A DNA stretch of 64,000 nucleotides from UBA5239 sp031548025. Its GTDB lineage: Bacteria; Verrucomicrobiota; Lentisphaeria; Victivallales; Victivallaceae. Both the position numbers and the translations under genes were made by a program. Below the pieces are notes generated by a model. The model searched no databases. It worked only from the letters and a program-made list of their open reading frames with translations, and was not told the origin of the DNA. Shown in pieces: positions 1-8,468 of the stretch. Each line of letters starts with the position of its first letter. Position 1 is the first letter of the stretch. The DNA lies in the NCBI GenBank assembly GCA_031548025.1, contig JAVBRM010000077.1, positions 7,249-71,248 on the forward strand, given 5' to 3'.

Positions 1-615
1 TGCCTGTTCGCGGGTTTTCCAGTAACGGTGGAAACTGTCATAATCCTTGGTACTGATACAGCAAAGATTTTTGCAGCCTTTTTCAATAAGATAACGGCAG
101 GAGATGAGGCCTACCTGGGTATGGTCCGGCTGAACGCGGTCGCCCAGCTCATTGTAACCGGACTGAAGCAGCCAGATAATCGGATAATCTTTGACTTTTT
201 CCAGAGAAGCTTCCGAAAATGACCCGCTCAGGAAAAGTCCGTCGAATTTTTTCTTGTCCCAGAAATTATGGGTATCGCCGGTTTTCGGCACAAATTCAAT
301 ATTTATGGATGCTCCAATCTGGCTTGCAGCCTCGGAGAGTCCATGCATGATTTCCTGGGCCGTATTTCCCATGGAGGCAGTTACGCCCCCCGCCCAGACC
401 ATAGCGAAATTATAAGACTTCTGGAGTCCCGATTTCCGTGGATTTACATTCTTTTTTCTTTTGGATTCCTGCGGAACATAATTCTGTTCCTGCATGACTT
501 TGGTGATTAACTTACGGGTGTTTTCCTGCACAAAACCGCTGTTGTTCATCACCCTGGACACCGTCGCGGTGGAAACTCCGGCGATTCTGGCTACATCTTT
601 AATCGTAATGCTCAT
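1..615 (-). CDS. LacI-family transcriptional regulator (C-terminus beyond window)
   Basis: The first 205 codons are present, reading leftward off the window edge with no stop. The N-terminus MSITIKDVARIAGVSTATV, then SRVMNN, is a textbook LacI helix-turn-helix and hinge region: a DNA-binding domain of about 60 residues followed by the start of a periplasmic-binding-protein-like sensor domain. The sensor shows NFAMVWAGGV, GLFLSGSFSE and HTQVGLISCRYLIEKGCKN, typical of sugar-responsive LacI regulators. ATG at 615 is the only start before the HTH. It lies 117 bases downstream of a prepilin-like gene on the same strand and may control that gene or a nearby sugar locus (inference). A TGTTTACAT element lies upstream at 653-661. 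The effector cannot be named. Confidence 0.9.
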   Translation of the reverse strand, partial: MSITIKDVARIAGVSTATVSRVMNNSGFVQENTRKLITKVMQEQNYVPQESKRKKNVNPRKSGLQKSYNFAMVWAGGVTASMGNTAQEIMHGLSEAASQIGASINIEFVPKTGDTHNFWDKKKFDGLFLSGSFSEASLEKVKDYPIIWLLQSGYNELGDRVQPDHTQVGLISCRYLIEKGCKNLCCISTKDYDSFHRYWKTREQA

Positions 616-731
616 AAGTAATCAACTCCATTGATACATGCAACATATCCCCTGTTTACATTAAAGTCAACATAATTCCCACGAACTTTCCAATATTTCA
701 CCATCGCAACTTTTAGCGGATTCACCAATTC

Positions 732-1592
732 TCAATTCCGCCACCCCAAGCTGGTATTGGTTCCAAACAGATATGTGTAGCGATTGTATTCGCGCTGAGG
801 AGAAAACTGCAGATGTCCATCCATGAAAACCGTGTTGCTGCCGAGGCCGTGCGGCAAGGCAATGAACATGTTGTTATCCAACCATTTCCCCTGTTCTTGC
901 AGAGTACCTCCGTTAGCTACAATATCCACTCCGGCCGGATCGCCCAGCATCGGAACTTCGGAAGCCTTGCCGATGGTTTTAATAGTGTTGCCGAAAGTCG
1001 TGACCTTCTGTCCGAGCCAATTGACGTTGGGAGTGGAAATCACATAGCCGGTTGTGGTTTTCTTGAGTATGTTTCCGCCGATTCCATAGTAATTGGAATT
1101 GTCACTGCTCGGAGTGGTGGTTCTGAACATGTAAAGCAGATTATAACTGGAAATGATATCATTGTTATCGTAGTAACCGGCGCTCTTGTTGGCGGGGACA
1201 TTGATGCCTTTCCAGTCCGGACACATAACCGCTTTGAGACCGGAGCCAGTACCGGAAGTCCCTATTCCAAACAAATCGCCAAGCGGGAACCTTCTCCAGA
1301 CCACCGGCCAATTCCGGTAAACATTGGATGATGCGGTAGTCGTACTTACCGCCTGGGGTCCCCAACCATTCCAGTCGTTTCCATACATCAGCATCATATA
1401 AGACAAACTCTTGGCCTGGGCGCCGCATTGAATCGTTCTTGCTTTCACTCTCGCTTTTTGCAGCGCCGGCAGCAGCATCGCCGCCAGAATTGCGATGATC
1501 GCGATCACCACCAGGAGCTCAATGAGTGTAAAAAAATGCAATTTTTTCATTCCATAATCCTGTCTGCGATTTATTGATAAAATCTTATTCAT
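732..1592 (-). CDS. Prepilin-like protein with N-terminal methylation motif and H-X9-DG C-terminus
   Basis: A 286-residue protein. After a basic leader (NRRQDYGMKKLHF) comes FTLIELLVVIAIIAIL, the type IV prepilin cleavage/methylation segment with the +5 Glu. A hydrophobic helix follows, then PALQKARVKARTIQC. The C-terminal part has H-X9-DG (HGLGSNTVFMDG), the signature of the DUF1559-type pseudopilin-like family that is greatly expanded in Lentisphaerota and Planctomycetes. The start at 1592 is chosen because GGAGAGG lies 6 bases upstream; an ATG at 1607 and one at 1550 are alternatives. A sigma70-like promoter and two TGTTTACAT repeats lie just upstream. The role (surface or secretion pseudopilin tied to polysaccharide use) is inferred; no pilus assembly genes are nearby. 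Confidence 0.88.
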   Translation of the reverse strand: MNKILSINRRQDYGMKKLHFFTLIELLVVIAIIAILAAMLLPALQKARVKARTIQCGAQAKSLSYMMLMYGNDWNGWGPQAVSTTTASSNVYRNWPVVWRRFPLGDLFGIGTSGTGSGLKAVMCPDWKGINVPANKSAGYYDNNDIISSYNLLYMFRTTTPSSDNSNYYGIGGNILKKTTTGYVISTPNVNWLGQKVTTFGNTIKTIGKASEVPMLGDPAGVDIVANGGTLQEQGKWLDNNMFIALPHGLGSNTVFMDGHLQFSPQREYNRYTYLFGTNTSLGWRN

Positions 1593-1608
1593 TTTTGCCC
1601 TCTCCATC

Positions 1609-1638
1609 TGTTTACATGTGTTTTCATTGTGTTTACAT
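1609..1638 (-). promoter_or_regulatory. Two TGTTTACAT direct repeats, 21-bp period, between promoter and prepilin-like gene
   Basis: TGTTTACAT occurs at 1609-1617 and 1630-1638, exactly 21 bp apart (two helical turns), just downstream of the -10 box of the prepilin-like gene. A third copy is at 653-661 ahead of the LacI gene. The position fits a repressor operator bound by a dimer or pair of dimers; the cognate regulator is unknown. Confidence 0.4.
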
Positions 1639-1642
1639 ATAA

Positions 1643-1670
1643 ATTATACAATTTTTTCACAATTTGTCAA
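1643..1670 (-). promoter_or_regulatory. Sigma70-like promoter of the prepilin-like gene
   Basis: Read on the minus strand: TTGACA (1670-1665), 16-bp spacer, TATAAT (1648-1643). Both hexamers match the consensus. It points at the gene starting at 1592. Confidence 0.65.
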
Positions 1671-1741
1671 CCCCTCATTCTGAGAAAACGCCAAAGAATT
1701 CGATTTTTTCCAGAAAGGCCCTCTCTAATTCACCAATTCAC

Positions 1742-2869
1742 TCAGATGTGACGCCGGGAGTTCCGGTAGGCGCCGGGTGAGAATCCGGTTTCGCGGCGGA
1801 AAGCCAGCGACAAGGCCATATCGGAACCGTACCCGCACTGTGCTGCGATTTCGGCAAGGGTGAGATCGGAGCTGTCCAGCAGATGACGAATCTGGTTGAG
1901 CCGGACTTCCAGCAAGAAACGGCTCGGGCTCTTGCCGAAACGATTCTGGAAGAGCCGGACCAGCATGCCACGGGAAACCTCGGCAATCCCGGCGGCATCC
2001 TCCACGCTGATGAAATTCATGTAGTTCTGCAAAAAGAAACTTACCGCCCGGGCCAGCCGCAAATCCGACACCGCCAGCGTATCGGTACTGCGCCGGGTAA
2101 CCACCCCGGCGCTGGCGGCGTAAACCATCCGTTCCGGGACGGCTTCGCCGGACATCATCCGTTCGAGCAATTCGGTCATTTTGCTGCCGAGTTCGCCGAA
2201 TTCACCACCGATATAAGAAGTCGGCACGATGGCGTTTTCGGTAACCAGCTGATCATCGGTATTGACCAGTACCGCGACTTCTTCCGGTACTTTGAAATCC
2301 AATTCAGACAGCACCCGGTAGGTCAGCGCCAGCGAGCGCGGATTCGACAGAATCAGGGCAAAAGGCCGCTCGATATCCGAGAAGAACTCGCCCAAACCGC
2401 GACAACGCCCGCGATAATAGTCCGGAGTGTCCGTATTCGGATAAAATTCAGGAAAACGCAACGTGATTCCCCGTTCGGCCAGCGCCAGCCGCATGGCAGT
2501 CTGGATACTGCGCGGCTTGCCGTCGATCTCCGCGGCGCGGCCTTCCGGAGAGATCATCGCAAACCGCGAAAATCCCTTTGCCAGAAAATAATCGGCGATC
2601 ATTGCCGCAATCAAAGGAGTATCCGGACGCACTGTGCGGACATTCCTCCCCAACGGCAATGATCGTGAAACAACCGGGGTCACTTCGAAGCGGTCGATCT
2701 TCGTCAATTCTTCCAGCCGCAGGTCGGTAAGCACCCCGTCACCGGACCAGTGCGGAGGAATCGCCGCGCCGCAAACTTCAACCTGCCAGCCATGTTCCCG
2801 CCCGAATTCATAAATATGCCGGAGCAGATGCTCGTTCGGTTCTTTCAAAGCACAGAGAATATTTTTCAT
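1742..2869 (-). CDS. AraC-family regulator with LacI-like sensor domain (XylR type)
   Basis: A 375-residue protein with the architecture of E. coli XylR (392 aa). Residues about 1-265 form a periplasmic-binding-protein-like domain (RFEVTPVV, TPLIAAMIADYFLAKGF, PFALILSNPRSLA, VAVLVNTDDQL). The C-terminal ~100 residues form an AraC double HTH (SVEDAAGIAEVSRGMLVRLF, LAEIAAQCGYGSDMAL, FRRETGFSPGAYR). The ATG at 2869 is preferred over a TTG at 2878. There is no Shine-Dalgarno, and an ATTATA (-10 TATAAT on this strand) at 2879-2884 leaves only 9 bases before the ATG, so the mRNA may be almost leaderless. It diverges from the MGH1-type glycosidase at 2965, its likely target. The ligand is probably a sugar. 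Confidence 0.92.
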   Translation of the reverse strand: MKNILCALKEPNEHLLRHIYEFGREHGWQVEVCGAAIPPHWSGDGVLTDLRLEELTKIDRFEVTPVVSRSLPLGRNVRTVRPDTPLIAAMIADYFLAKGFSRFAMISPEGRAAEIDGKPRSIQTAMRLALAERGITLRFPEFYPNTDTPDYYRGRCRGLGEFFSDIERPFALILSNPRSLALTYRVLSELDFKVPEEVAVLVNTDDQLVTENAIVPTSYIGGEFGELGSKMTELLERMMSGEAVPERMVYAASAGVVTRRSTDTLAVSDLRLARAVSFFLQNYMNFISVEDAAGIAEVSRGMLVRLFQNRFGKSPSRFLLEVRLNQIRHLLDSSDLTLAEIAAQCGYGSDMALSLAFRRETGFSPGAYRNSRRHI

Positions 2870-2907
2870 AGCGTACAAATTATATACTTATTTAAGATTA
2901 TAATATA

Positions 2908-2936
2908 TTGCATATATCATCATTTTCAAGTATACT
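2908..2936 (+). promoter_or_regulatory. Sigma70-like promoter of the MGH1-type glycosidase gene
   Basis: TTGCAT (2908-2913), a 17-bp spacer and TATACT (2931-2936), 28 bases upstream of the ATG at 2965, which has AAGGA at 2953-2957. It lies in the divergent spacer shared with the XylR-type regulator. Confidence 0.55.
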
Positions 2937-2964
2937 ATGACAAACTGATAAAAAGGATAACTTG

Positions 2965-4401
2965 ATGTTTACACCGACAACCCGACCCTTTCCGGCAACG
3001 GAAATCCCTGAAGTCATATTCGATGAACACCCCGAATGGGTCGAACTTTACCAGGAAGCGTGGCGCTCGGCCTGGCGCCATGTCTATGAATCGGCGGTAA
3101 CGCCGGTTTCACCTTATATGGGCGAAGGGTGCGCCACCTCGCATCTCTGGATCTGGGATACTTCGCTGATGAGTTTTTTCTGCCGTTATGCGTTCCATAC
3201 TTACCCCGGCATCGAGAGCCTCGACAACCTGTATCAGATCATGCGGGGAGCCGCCAGTTCCATGAAAATCCATCACCCGGACAATCCTCCGCTCCTCGCC
3301 TGGGCTGAACTGGAATATTTCCGTTTCACCGGCGACACCGCCCGACTGCCCCGAATTCTCGAGGATCTGGAAAACCATTATAACTATCTGGAGTCACTCC
3401 GGGCCGGCTCGCCGCTGCCGGAATGGGGCGGCACCAGCCCGCTCGCCTGGCAATCCACACCGGAGGGCTATCACTGGAACGGCGTTTCGTCCGGCATGGA
3501 CAACACTCCGCGCGGCCGCGACGACTACAAGGATCTTCTCTGGTTCGACGCCGCCGCCCAGCAGGGCCTGGCCGCGCGGTCAATCGCGGAACTCGCCGAA
3601 ATCACCGGCAATATGCCGCTGCGCGACAAGTTTCAGGCGGAGTACCGCCGGAAATGTGAACTGGTCCAACATTACTGGGATTCCGCTTCCGACGTTTTTT
3701 ACGACCGCCGCGACGGCGAATTCTGCCGGGTACTGACTCCGGCGGTTTTCTGGCCGATGGCGGCCGGCATGACCACTCCCGAACAGGCCCGTCAACTGGC
3801 GGCGCTGCTGGAAGATCCGGCCAAGCTCGGCGGCCGCTGCCCCTGCCCCACCGTATCGCACGACGATCCGGATTTTTCTCCGGAAGGACGTTACTGGCGG
3901 GGGGCGGTCTGGGTGCCGCTGGTCTACATGACCGCCACTGCGCTAAAAAATTATGGAATGTTCGATACCGCCCGGGAGATTTCGCGTAAATTACTTGTTC
4001 ATATGCATGATACCTGGCGCAATTACTCGCCGCATTCGATCTGGGAATGCTACAAGCCGAATATTCCGGAGCCCGCGATCAGCAAGGGAGACCGCATCTG
4101 CCGGGCTGACTTCTGCGGCTGGTCCGCTCTCGGCCCGATCTCGCTTTTCATCGAACACATCATCGGTATTTACGAAGTTTCCGCGACTGCCTCCACCATT
4201 CACTGGCGCATCACGTCTCCGCGGCGCCATGGCATTCGCAACCTTCGTTTCGGGGACAATACCGTTTCGCTGGTCTGCGAGGATGGCCGGATTCAGGTCA
4301 ATGCGGACAAGCCATTTACCCTGGTGGTGAACTCCGTCGCCCACTCCTGCCCTGCCGGAGAGTCGACTGTTATTCCAATTAAATGTCAAATTGTTATTTA
4401 G
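2965..4401 (+). CDS. MGH1-type (GH63/GH37-like) alpha-glycosidase
   Basis: A 478-residue protein with no signal peptide, so probably cytoplasmic. The (alpha/alpha)6-barrel pattern of mannosylglycerate-hydrolase/GH63 enzymes is visible: SHLWIWDTSLMSFF near the N-terminus, a mid-region RGRDDYKDLLWFDAAAQQGL, then YWRGAVWVPLVYMTATAL and the late HSIWECYKPNIPEP with FCGWSALGPISL. In this clan an Asp in the central part and the Glu of the late aromatic-rich loop (here IWECY) are the usual catalytic pair (family knowledge). ATG 2965 is used instead of the in-frame TTG at 2962 because of AAGGA spacing. A single gene divergent from a XylR-type regulator suggests hydrolysis of an imported oligosaccharide; the substrate is unknown. 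Confidence 0.87.
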   Translation: MFTPTTRPFPATEIPEVIFDEHPEWVELYQEAWRSAWRHVYESAVTPVSPYMGEGCATSHLWIWDTSLMSFFCRYAFHTYPGIESLDNLYQIMRGAASSMKIHHPDNPPLLAWAELEYFRFTGDTARLPRILEDLENHYNYLESLRAGSPLPEWGGTSPLAWQSTPEGYHWNGVSSGMDNTPRGRDDYKDLLWFDAAAQQGLAARSIAELAEITGNMPLRDKFQAEYRRKCELVQHYWDSASDVFYDRRDGEFCRVLTPAVFWPMAAGMTTPEQARQLAALLEDPAKLGGRCPCPTVSHDDPDFSPEGRYWRGAVWVPLVYMTATALKNYGMFDTAREISRKLLVHMHDTWRNYSPHSIWECYKPNIPEPAISKGDRICRADFCGWSALGPISLFIEHIIGIYEVSATASTIHWRITSPRRHGIRNLRFGDNTVSLVCEDGRIQVNADKPFTLVVNSVAHSCPAGESTVIPIKCQIVI

Positions 4402-4446
4402 ATTTTCGCTTATTTGCGATACTGAATGATGCTTTGTGGAACAAGG

Positions 4447-4462
4447 CGCTACCGACGTAGCG
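4447..4462 (+). terminator. Hairpin after the MGH1-type glycosidase gene
   Basis: CGCTAC (4447-4452), loop CGAC, GTAGCG (4457-4462), followed by ACTTTTCC. A perfect 6-bp stem with a short T-tract, 45 bases after the stop at 4401, in the spacer converging on the DUF486 gene. Confidence 0.4.
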
Positions 4463-4531
4463 ACTTTTCCGCAAGACGGCAGTCAGTTCGCAAGAAGCAA
4501 AATATAATAGCAATTTGATTTTTATTTGGAA

Positions 4532-4879
4532 TTATTTGCGGAAAATGAAGTAGACCGCGCCGACCATGCAGAGACCGGCCCAGATGTAATTCATCTTGAA
4601 ACCTTCTTTCATGTAGATGATCGAAAATGGGACAAATACCCCCAGGGTGATAACTTCCTGCATGATTTTGAGCTGGCCCAGCGACAGGTTTCCGGCGTGG
4701 CCGATCCGGTTGGCCGGAACCTGGATGGCGTATTCGAAAAACGCGATTCCCCAGCTGACCAATATCGCCAGGATAATGGGCTTGTTGCTCATGTTTTTCA
4801 AATGCCCGTACCAGGCGAAAGTCATGAATAAATTCGAAAGAACCAGCAATCCGGCGGTTTTCAAAACAATGGGCCACAT
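4532..4879 (-). CDS. DUF486 (DMT-like) small four-helix membrane protein
   Basis: A 115-residue protein made almost entirely of four hydrophobic segments (MWPIVLKTAGLLVLSNLFM, ILAILVSWGIAFFEYAI, IMQEVITLGVFVPFSIIYM, MNYIWAGLCMVGAVYFIF). The length and the motifs TFAWYGHL, NRIGHAGNLSLGQLK and QEVITL are those of the DUF486 family, related to the drug/metabolite transporter superfamily. The start at 4879 follows GAGG with 9-base spacing; a TTG at 4894 is the alternative. It has no operon partner, being convergent with the glycosidase and downstream of a PocR-type regulator on the same strand. Transport substrate unknown. Confidence 0.88.
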   Translation of the reverse strand: MWPIVLKTAGLLVLSNLFMTFAWYGHLKNMSNKPIILAILVSWGIAFFEYAIQVPANRIGHAGNLSLGQLKIMQEVITLGVFVPFSIIYMKEGFKMNYIWAGLCMVGAVYFIFRK

Positions 4880-4945
4880 AGTATCATACCTCAATAAAAT
4901 TTAATATCATAATATACAACAGAATCGGCAATTTTCTATGTTCAT

Positions 4946-5722
4946 TCATCTTCTCCTGTATTTCGCACGGTAGGCTTTCGGTGGCATGCCGAAATGATTT
5001 TTGAAGACGACACTAAAATAATTGCTGTCCGTAAAGCCGCAGAGGCGCGCGATCTGAGTAAAATTGAGCATGGTATGAAGCCTTACCAGGACCTCCCCCT
5101 GGTTCATCCGGTGTTCGCACAGGAGCTCCCGGAAAGTCTTGCCCAGCTTCCGCTGGATAAGCTTTCCGAGGTGCTCCGGATTGACATTCATGGTCTCGGC
5201 CAGCTCCGCAAGTGATATCTGTTCATTGTATTTTTCTTTGATAAAACTGCAACTGTTGGAAATATAGAACTGTTCATCGCGGCGTTTGCGGTGGGGCGCG
5301 GACTGTTTCGCATAACGCCGGAGTTCAAAGACGATAAATTGCGCAATAAATCTGCCGTGCGTTCGTAATTCCCTGATTTTCGCTTCGTCGGGCGCGCTCA
5401 GGACGCCGCCCAGATAAACCACCGCCACCGCATTTTCCTGATAAACCACCGGAACCGCAAGGTCCCAAACCCCATTCGGGCAATACCCGCAGAAACTCCT
5501 ACCACACCTTGCGACAACAGTACTCCGTGTTTTATTATCCTGGCAAGCCTTGACCTCCGAAGAAAACTTGATTCTCCGGCAGGCTTCACTGTGATGCAGG
5601 TACTGGTCCTGAGGCAGACGCAGCGCCAGGCATGGCCGGATGAGATTCTGGTTGATCACCTCCACCGAAACACTCATGCCGCAAAGTTCTTCCACTGTCA
5701 ACATCAATTCGGACAATTTCAT
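4946..5722 (-). CDS. AraC-family regulator with N-terminal PocR-like sensor
   Basis: A 258-residue protein. Residues about 5-140 resemble the PocR sensory domain: a conserved Cys set (CRRIKFSSEVKAC, CGRSFCGYCPNG) and a PAS-like VPVVYQENAVAVVYLGGVL strand. Residues about 155-256 are the AraC HTH pair (ISLAELAETMNVNPEHLGKLI, FTQIARLCGFTDSNYFSVVF, FGMPPKAYRAKYRRR). AGGCGG lies 7 bases before the ATG at 5722. It diverges from the four-gene operon starting at 5866 and is its likely activator. PocR domains sense small molecules such as propanediol-type ligands in characterised cases; the clustered cysteines here could bind metal (inference). Confidence 0.9.
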   Translation of the reverse strand: MKLSELMLTVEELCGMSVSVEVINQNLIRPCLALRLPQDQYLHHSEACRRIKFSSEVKACQDNKTRSTVVARCGRSFCGYCPNGVWDLAVPVVYQENAVAVVYLGGVLSAPDEAKIRELRTHGRFIAQFIVFELRRYAKQSAPHRKRRDEQFYISNSCSFIKEKYNEQISLAELAETMNVNPEHLGKLIQRKLGKTFRELLCEHRMNQGEVLVRLHTMLNFTQIARLCGFTDSNYFSVVFKNHFGMPPKAYRAKYRRR

Positions 5723-5865
5723 ATAAATACCGCCTGCTCTTTAGATATCTCTGATAATTTAAGATAAATTATCGAAAAATTCAAGGCTTTTTACAGAAAA
5801 AACATTATAATATATTAACACGGGAAAAAGATTCAGGTACCAAAATCAGCAAGGAACCAGAGAAT

Positions 5866-6594
5866 ATGGATTTCATACCGATCTGCAAACGATCCAGACA
5901 GGAAAAATGTCAAAAAACAAAAAATTTCACACTAATTGAATTACTTGTAGTGATAGCGATCATCGCAATTCTCGCGGCAATGCTGCTTCCCGCTTTGCAG
6001 AAAGCCCGCCAGATGGCCTATGAGTCGCGCTGCGTCAGCAACCTGAAACAATGGTTCCTGGGTTCCTCGCTTTATACAAGCGACAACCAGGATTATTTCT
6101 GTCTCGCCAGAGATCAGAGAACGACGCAACCCACCTATTTCTGGACATACATGCAGCCTTACATACAGCAAAAAACAGACTTGAATGATGCGAATAAAAG
6201 CAGGAGTATTTTCCGCTGCCCGGCGACAACCAGGAAGATTGCTTTGAGTCAGAGCTGGTATATCATGAACTATTCGATTCATCCCGATATAAAAACAACC
6301 GGAGCGATTACCTGGACTTCAAGTTCCATGGGGCCGGCAACCAAACTCACTGCCATTAAACAACCTTCCTTGAGCATGGAAATGGTTGATGGGCGTTCCA
6401 CCAACAATCTTGTCGGTTCACTGTCACATACTGCTTATAATCAAACTTATCTGGACTTCAGGCACAAAGGAAAAAAGTCTGTTCTGATCTCCTTCATTGC
6501 CGGTAATATCGAGCCCCGAAACTATAACCCGAGTCTTGATGCCGGACTGAAAGATGTAGCTAATCAAGTGAGCGGATATGTTCTCTATAAATAA
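5866..6594 (+). CDS. Prepilin-like protein, degenerate H-X9-DG tail
   Basis: A 242-residue protein, first gene of the operon running to 12200. A basic leader (KRSRQEKCQKTKN) precedes FTLIELLVVIAIIAIL with Glu +5, then PALQKARQMAYESRCVSNLKQW, the canonical start of DUF1559-type pseudopilins. The tail motif is altered: RHKGKKSVLISFIAG has 11 residues between His and the dipeptide, and Ala replaces Asp in the DG. AGGAACCAGAGA precedes the ATG at 5866. It is smaller than its paralogues in this window (284-290 aa). The fixed position ahead of three secreted polysaccharide-acting proteins suggests a partner in surface display or export; no direct evidence. Confidence 0.88.
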   Translation: MDFIPICKRSRQEKCQKTKNFTLIELLVVIAIIAILAAMLLPALQKARQMAYESRCVSNLKQWFLGSSLYTSDNQDYFCLARDQRTTQPTYFWTYMQPYIQQKTDLNDANKSRSIFRCPATTRKIALSQSWYIMNYSIHPDIKTTGAITWTSSSMGPATKLTAIKQPSLSMEMVDGRSTNNLVGSLSHTAYNQTYLDFRHKGKKSVLISFIAGNIEPRNYNPSLDAGLKDVANQVSGYVLYK

Positions 6595-6610
6595 ACCCAA
6601 AAGGATATTC

Positions 6611-8467
6611 ATGCGTAAACGTCATTATCTTCTTGCCTTGCTGGCGGGAAGCGTCTGCGGCTTCGCTGCCTCTGCGCTCCCGGCGGATTCCTCGGAAAAA
6701 CTTCAGGCGCTTTCCGCAAAGCTGGAAAATACTCCCTGGCAGAACCAGACGCTTGCCTGCGCCATTCTGCCGCCGCTGTCGCCTTATCGTCATTTGCCGG
6801 ATGAATTTCCGGCGGACGGGAAATATGACAACAAGCTTTCCATCGTCATGGCGCCAAACGAAATCGGGCACGCTTCCTTCCTGATTTTGCCGTTCCGCCA
6901 GGAAGATGATGTCAATATTACCGTTTCGGCTCTGCGCGGCGACAAGCAGACGATTCCGGCTTCCGCTACTGATCTGCGCATCGTGAAATACTGGTATCAG
7001 GACGGTACCGCTTGGAACAGCTATTTCGCTGATCCGCTTCAGCAGGAGTTAGTTCCGGAGCTGCTGGTCCATGATGAAAAACTGCTCAAGGTGGATCATG
7101 AAAAGAAATACAACTATCTGCGCGTCGGAAACTCCTACCAATGGATGAGCTATCCCGAGACGATTCAGTACGGACAGTTCAATCATATCATGGCTCCGGT
7201 GAAGGACGCGGACAAACTCGCCGCTTTTTCGCTGACTCCGGAAGAGAACAAGAAATTTTTCCTGACAATCCGGTTACCTAAAGGAACTGCGACTGGAAAT
7301 TACACCGGAACCTTGACGATTCATACCCCGAAGCAGATTCTCGGCACGCTGAGTCTGAGCGTCCGGGTACTGCCATTCGAGCTGCCCGATCCCATGACCT
7401 GGTATAACCCGAATAAACGTTTCCTGGCGGCGATCCGCATGCCGAAACTCACCGATGATTTTCTGATGGCAAACCAGGATTTCACGGTTCTGGAAAAATA
7501 CCGCCGGAGAATCTATACCAGCATGTTTGAGCATAACATGGTTTATCCTTTGGTAGACGGCAAGAATACCGGTAAATTGATGCCGGAAACAGCGGAGAAA
7601 CTATTCCGAGAAAATCTGAAATGGATGAAAGAATGCGGTTTTCCGACTGATATGCTGCTTGGTGGCGTCAGAGGTTTTTCCTGGAACTTGCTCTATCAAT
7701 CTCCGGAAAAGCGGCCGCCGGAATTTGAAAAGAGATTCTTTCAGGCAATGGAACAGGATTTGCAAATCATCCGTGAAATCATGGGAAAAGATATTATTGT
7801 CTATCCCGAGGGTTGGAACGAACCGTCCATGAAAATACTGCAGGCACAACGGCCTACCTGGGAAAAAATTCACGGCTACGGAATGAAAATTCAGACATCG
7901 GGCAAAAATAAACACCTGCAATACGGCGGCTACAATGAAGATCTCATCAATACCCCCGGGAATCCTTCCATGGAAAGCGCGCGGATTTGGCACGCCATGG
8001 ACAACCGGATCACCAACTACGCCAATCCCCACACCGGCCCGGAAAATCCGGACTACATGCGGCGTACTCACGGAATAAACCTCTACAAGGCGGATTATGA
8101 CGGCACATGCAACTATCATTTTCTCGAAAACAGCAGCGGCAATATCTGGCGCGATACCAACAGCACATTCCGTACCTTTGCATTTGTCTATCCGACTTCG
8201 GACGGCATCCTTGATACGCTTCAGTATGAGGGATTCCGCGCCGGCATTGATGACATCCGTTACGCCACCAAGCTCCGCAACCTGGCGACACAGGCGATCC
8301 AACTGAAAGGCACCAAAGCGTATTATGCCGGAAAAATAGCCCTCCGTTTCCTGGCCCTCGCTCCTGTGGAACGCATGGATCTTGAGACGCTTCGTCTGGA
8401 AATGATCGAACATATCCTGAATCTGCGCGACGCCATCGCGGCAACTTCATCAAACAAGGACCGTTAA
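6611..8467 (+). CDS. Secreted GH123/DUF4091-like glycoside hydrolase
   Basis: A 618-residue protein; signal peptide MRKRHYLLALLAGSVCGFAASA. AAGGA sits 6 bases before the ATG at 6611; an upstream in-frame ATG at 6578 would overlap the previous gene and add a non-signal extension. Residues ~20-265 are a beta-rich domain ending in TATGNYTGTLTIHT, the typical pre-barrel domain of GH123-type proteins. The remainder is a (beta/alpha)-barrel-like region with ENLKWMKECGFPTDMLLGG and IVYPEGWNEPSMKIL. The tail TLQYEGFRAGIDDIRYATKL matches the DUF4091/GH123 hallmark (W/YE..R.GI.D..Y). Sixteen bases separate it from the prepilin-like gene and one base from the next gene, so the four genes form one operon. 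The exact substrate cannot be read. Confidence 0.8.
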   Translation: MRKRHYLLALLAGSVCGFAASALPADSSEKLQALSAKLENTPWQNQTLACAILPPLSPYRHLPDEFPADGKYDNKLSIVMAPNEIGHASFLILPFRQEDDVNITVSALRGDKQTIPASATDLRIVKYWYQDGTAWNSYFADPLQQELVPELLVHDEKLLKVDHEKKYNYLRVGNSYQWMSYPETIQYGQFNHIMAPVKDADKLAAFSLTPEENKKFFLTIRLPKGTATGNYTGTLTIHTPKQILGTLSLSVRVLPFELPDPMTWYNPNKRFLAAIRMPKLTDDFLMANQDFTVLEKYRRRIYTSMFEHNMVYPLVDGKNTGKLMPETAEKLFRENLKWMKECGFPTDMLLGGVRGFSWNLLYQSPEKRPPEFEKRFFQAMEQDLQIIREIMGKDIIVYPEGWNEPSMKILQAQRPTWEKIHGYGMKIQTSGKNKHLQYGGYNEDLINTPGNPSMESARIWHAMDNRITNYANPHTGPENPDYMRRTHGINLYKADYDGTCNYHFLENSSGNIWRDTNSTFRTFAFVYPTSDGILDTLQYEGFRAGIDDIRYATKLRNLATQAIQLKGTKAYYAGKIALRFLALAPVERMDLETLRLEMIEHILNLRDAIAATSSNKDR

Positions 8468-8468
8468 T

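Noticed and set aside
4449..4877. 142-codon minus-strand frame overlapping the DUF486 gene
   Set aside because: Shifted-frame shadow of a clear membrane-protein family member.
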